A stretch of 47,516 nucleotides of DNA from Brevundimonas diminuta 470-4 (GTDB lineage Bacteria; Pseudomonadota; Alphaproteobacteria; Caulobacterales; Caulobacteraceae), in contig KB291735.1 of assembly GCA_000318405.1 (NCBI GenBank), positions 5,832-53,347 of the forward strand, in the 5' to 3' direction. Made by a program: the position numbers and the translations under genes. Positions 42,104-47,516 of the stretch are shown piece after piece (positions within the stretch are counted from its first letter, which is position 1; each line of letters opens with the position of its first letter). A model generated the notes under the pieces. It saw only the letters and a program-made list of their open reading frames with translations, had not been told where the DNA came from and searched no databases.

Positions 42104-42140
42104 AGCGACGATCGATGATCTTCGATCGTCGCTCTTTCTC
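42104..42140 (+). terminator. Hairpin with T-rich tail
   Basis: AGCGACGATCGA (42104-42115) and TCGATCGTCGCT (42122-42133) form a perfect 12-bp stem with a 6-nt loop, followed by CTTTCTC. A plausible Rho-independent terminator for plus-strand transcripts from the preceding region. Its mirror on the minus strand has no T-run. Confidence 0.6.
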
Positions 42141-42290
42141 GAAATATCCATCCCCATGGCGCCAATGTCCGCAACGTCGTTCTGCGAACTAGGCGCCCGA
42201 ATGCGGACCTCCGGTTACAAGCCTAACGTCGCATTTAATCCGTGGTCCGCATGACTTATCCTTGGCGCGTCCAGGTCGCTTGTATGCGCT

Positions 42291-43457
42291 TTAGCCAAAA
42301 CCCCCCCTGCGATTCAGAAAGACCACGCAACCCGTAAGCGCGAGCAGAAGGACGGCGCTCCACGCCAGGTCTCCAGCGCTCCCGAACCCGACGATCGCTC
42401 CACCAAAGACGCCTCCGCCGGCGATGGCGAGGTTCCAGGTCGTGACGATCATCGACTGGGCCAGATCCGTGTCCCGTCCGGCCAGTCGCGCCGAGGCGGT
42501 CTGAAAAAGAGACGCTGCGCCGCCGAAGGCGAGCCCCCACAGAGCGGCCGCCGTCAGCACCAATGCGGTGGTTTGTCCGAACGCCGCCATCCCGAGGGCC
42601 GAAACAAGAAACAGGCCTGTGCTGGCTAGCGTCAGGACCTTGAGCCGCCTGTCGATCCAGACGCCCACGACCCAAATGCCCGCAAGGGCGGTGACGCCAA
42701 ACAGCAGCAGGACAGCGTCCACTCGCGCGATCAGGTCGGCCCGGCGAAGCAGGGGGGCGATGTAGGTGTAGAGAAGATTGTGCGCGAGGACGAAGCCGAA
42801 AGTCGCGGCGAGCACAGGTTTCAACCCGGGAATATTAAGCACCTTCACCAGCGGGACGCCGCGGGCCTCGGTCTCTCCATCGAAGTTGGGCACCCGCCAT
42901 GCGATCCACGCGATCAGCAGAAGGCTCAAGCCGCTCATCATCAGGAAGACGGCTCGCCAGCCGATCAGGCCGCCAAGCCACGTGCCCGCGGGTATGCCGA
43001 TCGATAGGGCCAAGGGGGTGCCGACCATGGCCAGGGCGATGGCGCGGCCCTTGAGGTGTTCGGGCGCCATGCGGCTCGCGTAGCCGGCAAGCAGAGCCCA
43101 GACGAGACCAGCGAAGACGCCGGCGATAAAGCGCGCCCCCAGGGTCAGCACGTAGCTCTGGGACAGAGCGGTCACCGCGTTGGCGAACAGGAAGCCGCCG
43201 ATCGCCGCCAACAGCACAGGGCGGCGCGGCCAGCGACGTGTGGCGGCCGTAAGGGGAATGGCCGCCGCCAATGAGCCGAGGGCGTAGGCCGTAATCAACT
43301 GCCCCGCCACGCCTTCGGAAACGCCGAGGCCGGCGCTCATTTGCGGCAGGAGGCCAGCGGGTAGAGCCTCAGTGAGTATTGTCAGAAAGCCCGCCGCGGC
43401 GAGCGCCAGCAGGCCGACGACAGGCAGTTTGTTTGGTGAGGCGCGCGCGGTGCTCAC
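42291..43457 (-). CDS. MFS transporter (arabinose efflux/AraJ-like, DHA1 family)
   Basis: A 388-residue major facilitator with about twelve hydrophobic segments. Motif A-like AATRRWPRRPVLL lies after the second segment, and TEALPAGLLPQMSAGLGVSEG at the N-terminus is the usual pattern of AraJ/YdhP-like drug or sugar efflux proteins. The start is GTG 43457 with GGAGGAG 8 nt upstream; the open frame beyond is the neighbouring gene. It follows the ABM-domain gene by 2 nt and is probably controlled by the divergent LysR. Substrate unknown. Confidence 0.92.
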   Translation of the reverse strand: MSTARASPNKLPVVGLLALAAAGFLTILTEALPAGLLPQMSAGLGVSEGVAGQLITAYALGSLAAAIPLTAATRRWPRRPVLLAAIGGFLFANAVTALSQSYVLTLGARFIAGVFAGLVWALLAGYASRMAPEHLKGRAIALAMVGTPLALSIGIPAGTWLGGLIGWRAVFLMMSGLSLLLIAWIAWRVPNFDGETEARGVPLVKVLNIPGLKPVLAATFGFVLAHNLLYTYIAPLLRRADLIARVDAVLLLFGVTALAGIWVVGVWIDRRLKVLTLASTGLFLVSALGMAAFGQTTALVLTAAALWGLAFGGAASLFQTASARLAGRDTDLAQSMIVTTWNLAIAGGGVFGGAIVGFGSAGDLAWSAVLLLALTGCVVFLNRRGGFG

Positions 43458-43459
43458 GT

Positions 43460-43810
43460 CTAGGCTCCTCCGCCGATGAGCGGCAGCACCAGATCTGTTA
43501 CGCGGTAGGTGTGGAACTCGCTGGTCGAGACAGAATCCAGCCGCTTGAACTTCTCGACGAACACGGGGTCCGAGAAGAATTCGCCGACATTCCCCTCGTC
43601 GGCGATCGCCTCGATGTTCACCACGGTGAGGCCGTCGGTGCTCTTGGCCAGATTGCTCCACAGGAAGCCGGGTTTGCGTTCAGCGACGTAGCGCACGACG
43701 TCCTGAATAATGGCGAAGGCTTCGTCCTGGCGCCCCGCGTGAGCATGGATGACGTTGACGATGAAGACGGTGGGGGCTGCGCCTCCGGTGAAATGGGCGG
43801 GCGAGGACAT
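43460..43810 (-). CDS. ABM-domain (antibiotic biosynthesis monooxygenase-like) protein
   Basis: A 116-residue protein. The ABM-type ferredoxin-like fold is suggested by VFIVNVIHAHAGRQDEAFAIIQDVVRYVAERKPGFLWSN with VVNIEAIAD and EFFSDPVFVEKFKRL. Such proteins are small cofactor-free monooxygenases, often quinone-related, or haem-degrading relatives. ATG 43810 precedes the domain; a GTG start at 43885 would add 25 residues. It ends 2 nt before the MFS start, so enzyme and transporter are made together, a common small-molecule defence layout. Confidence 0.7.
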   Translation of the reverse strand: MSSPAHFTGGAAPTVFIVNVIHAHAGRQDEAFAIIQDVVRYVAERKPGFLWSNLAKSTDGLTVVNIEAIADEGNVGEFFSDPVFVEKFKRLDSVSTSEFHTYRVTDLVLPLIGGGA

Positions 43811-43906
43811 GGATTGGATCTTCAGGGCGGCGCGGCGCAAGACGGCCGCGCAATCGAGATAAATCGCGGCTGTTTCGAGAAACACAGGCTGTAAATCCCG
43901 TCAGTC

Positions 43907-43922
43907 CGGACCTATTTGTCCG
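43907..43922. promoter_or_regulatory. Possible LysR operator in the ABM/LysR divergent region
   Basis: CGGAC (43907-43911), CTATTT, GTCCG (43918-43922): a perfect 5-bp inverted repeat 17 bp upstream of the LysR start. Location and size suit a LysR-type site controlling both directions. Inferred from symmetry. Confidence 0.4.
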
Positions 43923-43939
43923 CAATGGAAACCTTGACC

Positions 43940-44830
43940 ATGGAAAGCCTGGGCGCGCTCAATGTCTTCGCGCAAGCCGCAGAGGCAGGTAGTTTTGTCG
44001 GGGCGTCCCGACGCCTCGGCGTGTCGCCTTCTGCGGTCGGCAAGGCGGTGGCGAGGTTGGAAGGCCGACTCGGCGCCCGGCTCTTTCATCGCAGCACGCG
44101 CAGTCTTGCGCTGACGGCGGAGGGGGGGCTGCTGTTAGAGCGCTGCCGCCGAATCTTCGCCGAAGTCGAGGCGGCGACGCAGGAGATGTCTTTGGCCCAG
44201 GAGGCGCCGCGTGGTCGGCTGCGGATCAGCCTGCCGCTGGCAGGCATGCTGCTGATGCCGACGCTGTCCGCCTTCATGCGCGACTATCCCGAAATCACGC
44301 TGGATCTGGATTTCACGGATCGGGTCGTCGACGTGATCGAGGAAGGATTCGACGTCGTCGTGCGCACCGGCGAGGTCTCCGATTCCCGGTTGATGACGCG
44401 GATGCTGGGCGCCTTCGAACATCGTGTCGTAGGCTCGCCGGATTATTTCGAGCGCGTCGGACATCCGCTGTCGCCGGAAGACCTCTCGCGGCACGCCTGC
44501 TTCCAGCATCGCTTTCCCTCAACTGGAAAGTTCGAGCGCTGGCCCCTCTATCGCGGCCAAGATTTCGTCGGCGACGATCTTCCCGCCACCTTGTCTGCAA
44601 GCACCTTGGAGCCGCTCATCTATCTGGCCGAACGCGGGCACGGCCTCGCCTGTGTGCCGATCTTTACGGTGAGAGATCAATTGGCGTCCGGGGCCCTGGT
44701 GTCGACTTTGACGCCCTTCATGAAAAGCACCGGAAAATTCCGCGTCGTCTGGCCCTCGAGCCGACATCCGATGCCAAAGGTAAGGGCCTTCGTCGACTTC
44801 ATGGCTACAGAACTGAAGTTGGGCGCATGA
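43940..44830 (+). CDS. LysR-type transcriptional regulator
   Basis: A 296-residue LTTR of the common DsdC/YhjC-like branch: MESLGALNVFAQAAEAGSFV, LGVSPSAVGKAVARLEGRLG and LFHRSTRSLALTAEG form the N-terminal HTH, followed by a normal effector domain. The start at 43940 lines up with the family N-terminus and has GGAAA upstream; ATG 43925 and TTG 43916 are in frame alternatives. It is divergent from the ABM-MFS pair, its likely target. Confidence 0.92.
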   Translation: MESLGALNVFAQAAEAGSFVGASRRLGVSPSAVGKAVARLEGRLGARLFHRSTRSLALTAEGGLLLERCRRIFAEVEAATQEMSLAQEAPRGRLRISLPLAGMLLMPTLSAFMRDYPEITLDLDFTDRVVDVIEEGFDVVVRTGEVSDSRLMTRMLGAFEHRVVGSPDYFERVGHPLSPEDLSRHACFQHRFPSTGKFERWPLYRGQDFVGDDLPATLSASTLEPLIYLAERGHGLACVPIFTVRDQLASGALVSTLTPFMKSTGKFRVVWPSSRHPMPKVRAFVDFMATELKLGA

Positions 44831-44950
44831 AGGCGTGGTAGCCACGGAACTCTTGCCAGGGACGACCCTAGAAGAAGGTCGTTCTCTGCTGGGTCGCCAA
44901 TGACCGATTCTGGCGCCTCTCGGACATGTCCCAAGTAGACCATTCTGTTG

Positions 44951-45151
44951 TCAGCCCACGCGATGGGATCTGCGGCCGGCGCCTTCGGTGGCTGGTCTCC
45001 GACCGAAGTTGATGAACAACTGCCGGTCCAATCGGGCGATCTTCTTTCCGCCTAGGCGTGCATCATCGCGTTTGAGGAAGGTCTCGCTTATATAGCGACC
45101 CTTCCGCTGGACCCGCCACGTTCCTGACGGGAGTTTCGAGTAGGTCGCCAT
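44951..45151 (-). pseudogene. N-terminal fragment of a tyrosine-recombinase-type integrase
   Basis: A 66-codon frame starting MATYSKLPSGTWRVQRKGRY, then ISETFLKRDDARLGGKKIARLDRQ, is a good match to the N-terminal arm-binding segment of phage-type integrases. The core-binding and catalytic domains (R..HxRH..Y) are absent. The last 16 or so residues (RPATEGAGRRSHRVG) are encoded by the 35-bp repeat copy at 44974-45008 and flanking DNA, so the gene was cut where that repeat now lies. It is probably the remnant of a mobile element that brought or bordered the island. Confidence 0.6.
44974..45008 (+). repeat. Right copy of the 34/35-bp direct repeat
   Basis: Same orientation as 33592-33625; bases 44974-44995 are identical to 33592-33613. 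CTTCGGT (44983-44989) and ACCGAAG (45002-45008) form the internal stem. It lies inside the truncated integrase frame. Together the copies bracket about 11.4 kb. Confidence 0.65.
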
Positions 45152-45614
45152 TTCGTGTGCGCTCTGTGCGTACTGATGTGTCGAAAACCCGGAAAAAACG
45201 TCGCGAATTCGAGTGCTTCCGCCGCCATCTAACCCTTTGATCCTGCTAAAGAATGCCGATAAATCAAGCTTATAGGCTGTCCGTGGCGCCCATGATGGAT
45301 GGTGTAGATTTATCTAGTTAATCAATGGCTTGTGGACCTGCGTGTGCAAAATTTGCACACGCAGTTCTGCTTTTCTTTCCTTTTCGTTCCTGCGCTACGG
45401 TTAGATTTGGCGCCGCTGATCGCCCGCCCCCAGCGACGACTAACGCCTCGCAGTAGAAGTTCGAATCGCATCGGGCGCACTATGCGGTCGCGCGCTGTGG
45501 CCGCCCAACCCGTCTGTCCGCCGCCTAGAGTTGGCTCTCTGACGGAAAGCCGGCGGCTGAACTGAACCATTGCGGACCTGGCGACCAATCGCACAGAGGC
45601 GCGTTCCAATCCTC
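45152..45614. other. Gene-free AT-richer stretch with a long palindrome
   Basis: About 460 bp between the integrase fragment and the META-domain gene with no credible gene on either strand. It includes AT-rich DNA at 45240-45325, the palindrome at 45338-45364 and a T-rich tract after it. I compared the TTCGAGT at about 45219 with a tRNA T-loop, but no arms pair. Confidence 0.6.
45338..45364. repeat. 27-bp perfect palindrome
   Basis: Arm CTGCGTGTGCAAA (45338-45350), one central A, then TTTGCACACGCAG (45352-45364). All 13 pairs match. The plus strand continues with TTCTGCTTTTCTTTCC, T-rich but interrupted. It could be a terminator hairpin for plus-strand transcripts, an operator for a dimeric regulator, or a recombination site left by a mobile element. 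Confidence 0.75.
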
Positions 45615-46052
45615 ATGCGACCGTTTTCCTCTACGTTGATGATCGCCCTCGTCGCCGCTCTGGGAGCCTGCACGACCACGCCCCAGCCCGAACCGGTGCC
45701 CATTGGCGCGGGTGACGTGGTCGGAAAATGGTCCCTCACGAATGTCGGAAAGAGATCCGTTTCCCGTGCGATGACGATGGAGTTCCGCCGAGGGGGCTTG
45801 ATGGTCGGAACGTCGCGCTGCAACAACATGTCAGGCACCTACGAGGTGCTGCCTCCCACCGTAGTCTTTCCCGGTCCCGTGATTATTACAGTGGCTGGTT
45901 GCGGCGGCGATCACCCATCCAACGAACAGGCCGCTGAGACTGCGGAACGAGTACTCTTCACTGACCCGCCTTCAAGCTGGTCGCTGTCCAGGGACCGCCA
46001 GTGGCTCCTTGTGCATGGGCAGGAACAGCTACGGTTCGCGCGAGCCAGATAG
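45615..46052 (+). CDS. META-domain lipoprotein (HslJ-like)
   Basis: A 145-residue lipoprotein. The signal ends in VAALGAC, a lipobox, followed by a Thr/Pro-rich linker and a META domain (VVGKWSLTNVG, MTMEFRRGGLMVGTSRCNNMSGTYEV, VAGCGGDHPSNEQAAETAERVLF). META/HslJ proteins are small envelope proteins; E. coli HslJ is linked to heat shock and novobiocin resistance. ATG 45615 begins the lipobox signal. It stands alone between the island end and the IS3 element. Confidence 0.85.
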   Translation: MRPFSSTLMIALVAALGACTTTPQPEPVPIGAGDVVGKWSLTNVGKRSVSRAMTMEFRRGGLMVGTSRCNNMSGTYEVLPPTVVFPGPVIITVAGCGGDHPSNEQAAETAERVLFTDPPSSWSLSRDRQWLLVHGQEQLRFARAR

Positions 46053-46345
46053 GGCGAAAACCGTGAGCGAGGTCCGCTTGTCGCCCCAACGCGTCAGACC
46101 GCTCCGGGCCCAGAGCAGGCCCGCAAGCAGACGCATTTGCTGCGCGCCTACAGTCTCAGCAGCTACGGTTGGACTGAGGTGTCCACCCTTCGGCCTCCGC
46201 AGTCGACCGAGAAGAGGTGCGTCTGTCTCGCGTGAACGTGAATGCGGAAGCAGTTAGGGTGCCGCGCCAAGAGCTTCGGGATGGTGTTCATCACCTCCGC
46301 CGCCGACTCAAGGGCGACGGTCTCAATCGGAGCCGCGTCGTGACG
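46053..46345. other. Gap between META lipoprotein and IS3 element
   Basis: About 290 bp. Its right half holds the C-terminal gene fragment described separately on the minus strand (46163-46345). The left half (46053-46162) shows no gene, repeat or hairpin that I can support. Confidence 0.5.
46163..46345 (-). pseudogene. C-terminal fragment of an unidentified gene cut by the IS3 element
   Basis: On the minus strand the last 60 or so codons of a frame (VALESAAEVMNTIPKLLARH, PNCFRIHVHARQTHLFSVDC) run up to the IS border and only continue as IS sequence beyond it. The composition looks like real protein. The 5' part should lie on the far side of the element, outside this window. I do not recognise the family. 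Confidence 0.4.
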
Positions 46346-46358
46346 TGACCCCCGTTTC

Positions 46359-47288
46359 TCATCCAGCCATAACGAGAGTCCTGGGTTGATCTGAGCTGGG
46401 GTTGTCGGGGTTGGCAAGAGGCCGGTCAGCGCAGCCCCCAACCAGCGCAGCGGACCGGCCGATCTGTCCGCTGAGCGCTTCTGCATAAGCCTGTGGCGTC
46501 AGCCACCCGAGCTTCGAGTGCGGACGCCGTTCGTTGTAATCGCGTCTCCACGCCTCCAGCACTGCGCGGGCGTGCGGCAAGGATCGGAACAGCGTCTCGT
46601 TCAGCAGCTCGTCGCGCAGGCGTCCGTTGAAGCTTTCGTTGAAGCCGTTCTGCTGGGGCTTGCCGGGCGCGATGTAATGCCAGCCGACGCCGGTGTCGTC
46701 GGACCAGGCCAGGACCGCGTTCGAAGTGTATTCCGTCCCGTTGTCGCTGACGATGGTGTCGGGCCGCCCCCGCTGCCGGATGACGGCGTCCAACTCCCGC
46801 ACGACCCGCGCGCCCGACAGCGAGGTGTCGGCCACCAGCGCCAGGCATTCGCGGGTGCAGTCATCGATCACCGTCAGGATGCGGAAGCGCCGCCCGTCCG
46901 TCATCTGGTCGGCGACGAAGTCCAGCGACCAGCGCTGGTTGGCCGCCAGCGGCAGGTCCAGTGGCCGCCGCGTGCCCATCGCTCGCTTCCGACCGCCGCG
47001 CCGGCGCACCGTCAGTCGCTCCTCGCGATAGATCCGCTGAACCCGCTTCCTGTTGACCGCATGGCCCTCGCGTCGCAGCAGGACGTGCAGGCGCCGATAG
47101 CCGAACCGGCGACGCTCCTGGGCGAGGGCCTTCAGCCGGTCGCGCAGGGCGCCGTCGTCCGGGCGCGTCGCCTGATAGCGCACGCTCGTCCGATCGACGC
47201 CCAGCACACGGCGCGCCCGCCGTTCGCTCATCTCGTAGGCGGCCTGCAGATGGCTAGCCGCCTCGCGATAGCCGGCGGGCGTCACCAC
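46359..47288 (-). CDS. IS3-family transposase OrfB (DDE integrase core)
   Basis: About 309 residues of a retroviral-type DDE transposase. HTH_21 region with [25 protein letters not shown], then the catalytic core: D in [15 protein letters not shown] in [13 protein letters not shown] in [18 protein letters not shown], and the family C-terminus [18 protein letters not shown]. All three acidic residues are intact, so it is probably functional. It is normally made as an OrfAB fusion by -1 slippage at AAAAAAG (complement of 47288-47294). A GTG at 47288 could serve as an independent start. Confidence 0.93.
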   Translation of the reverse strand: MVTPAGYREAASHLQAAYEMSERRARRVLGVDRTSVRYQATRPDDGALRDRLKALAQERRRFGYRRLHVLLRREGHAVNRKRVQRIYREERLTVRRRGGRKRAMGTRRPLDLPLAANQRWSLDFVADQMTDGRRFRILTVIDDCTRECLALVADTSLSGARVVRELDAVIRQRGRPDTIVSDNGTEYTSNAVLAWSDDTGVGWHYIAPGKPQQNGFNESFNGRLRDELLNETLFRSLPHARAVLEAWRRDYNERRPHSKLGWLTPQAYAEALSGQIGRSAALVGGCADRPLANPDNPSSDQPRTLVMAG

Positions 47289-47516
47289 TTTTTTCCCAGC
47301 AGATCCTTCAGCGCGACGTTGTCCAGCATCGCGTCCGCCAGCATCCGCTTGAGCCGTGCATTCTCGTCCTCGAGCGCCTTCAGTCGCCGAGCCTCCGACA
47401 CATCGAGCCCGCCGAACTTGGCCTTCCATTTGTAAAAGGTCGCAGAACTGACCCCGTGCCGCCGGCACACCTCCGCCGTCGCCGCACCGGCCTCCTGCTC
47501 CCGCAGGATCCCGATG
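47282..47516 (-). CDS. IS3-family transposase OrfA (partial, 5' end outside window)
   Basis: The C-terminal 77 codons of OrfA: the HTH_8-type segment [20 protein letters not shown] and [16 protein letters not shown], then a leucine-zipper-like stretch [20 protein letters not shown] ending LLGKKW. The stop lies just past the A6G slippery run, so ribosomes that slip -1 enter orfB. The start codon is beyond the right edge of the window. Confidence 0.9.
   Translation of the reverse strand, partial: IGILREQEAGAATAEVCRRHGVSSATFYKWKAKFGGLDVSEARRLKALEDENARLKRMLADAMLDNVALKDLLGKKW

Larger units (their letters stand above)
46346..47516 (-). mobile_element. IS3-family insertion sequence (IS407-like), truncated by window edge
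   Basis: The element carries orfA and orfB on the minus strand with an A6G slippery site between them, the IS3 layout. The left border is placed at 46346, where the plus strand reads TGACCCCCGTTTCTC, a TGA-starting terminal repeat as in the IS407 group. The right end and target duplication lie outside the window. Confidence 0.85.

Noticed and set aside
44862..44882. Terminator after the second LysR gene (ACGACC/GGTCGT)
   Set aside because: Only six pairs with a 9-nt loop and no T-run.
44677..44943. Minus-strand frame of 88 codons starting MVYLGHV
   Set aside because: It lies mostly antisense to the LysR gene and shows no recognisable family.
45200..45235. tRNA 3' end resembling TTCGAGT plus a terminal CCGCCA
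   Set aside because: The flanking bases do not form a T-stem or acceptor stem and no anticodon arm is found upstream.
1..47516. CRISPR arrays, rRNA operons, tRNAs or riboswitches
   Set aside because: No regularly spaced repeats or recognisable structured RNA seen by reading; a covariance-model scan was not possible.

Overview
The window is GC-rich chromosomal DNA that looks like a Caulobacteraceae member, most likely Brevundimonas or a close relative. This rests on the flagellar FliI/FliJ pair, three TonB-dependent receptors (one with an STN domain), Tat-type exported enzymes, an EWTEF-tailed chemoreceptor, and the short GC-rich palindromes between genes. The genus is inferred from protein style, not from a marker gene. 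I recognised no rRNA, tRNA or CRISPR array.

Layout. 0-3 kb (minus): fliI, fliJ and a Tat/lipoprotein GH10 xylanase in one tight run. 3.1-7.1 kb: a soluble PAS-type chemoreceptor, an RhtA/EamA exporter divergent from an Lrp/AsnC regulator, and a GT9 heptosyltransferase-like protein. 7.1-9.4 kb: a compound palindromic repeat, then a dihydroorotase-like gene overlapping a TyrA-like gene. 9.4-13 kb: an exported alpha/beta hydrolase, an sdpR-sdpI type pair with a perfect operator, and two SDR enzymes. 13-20 kb: a LysE exporter with a divergent LysR, then an iron locus (Fur-like regulator, siderophore-interacting protein, AraC regulator) facing a large TonB receptor.

20-33.5 kb is a divergent gene block built around exported hydrolases. 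A TrmB-type regulator heads a minus-strand operon (PhoD phosphatase, tandem-GNAT protein, SnoaL-like protein, M3 peptidase, class-C beta-lactamase-fold hydrolase). Across a 123-bp divergent region with repeated TAGTAGC-type half-sites lie an aspartyl-protease-like protein, an M13 lipoprotein peptidase and a DUF885 protein. I read this as one regulon for breaking down or remodelling peptides in the envelope. It is my main candidate for an undescribed system.

33.6-45.0 kb is bracketed by two nearly identical 34/35-bp direct repeats and ends at an integrase fragment, so it may be an accessory island. It holds a receptor with a shortened plug, a FecI-like sigma factor, FecR, an STN-TonB receptor, a small cysteine-containing secreted protein with a strong ribosome binding site, several strong hairpins, and an MFS/ABM/LysR cassette. 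The right end (45.1-47.5 kb) has a 27-bp near-perfect palindrome, a META-domain lipoprotein, and an IS3-family element that runs off the window and appears to have cut an unidentified gene.
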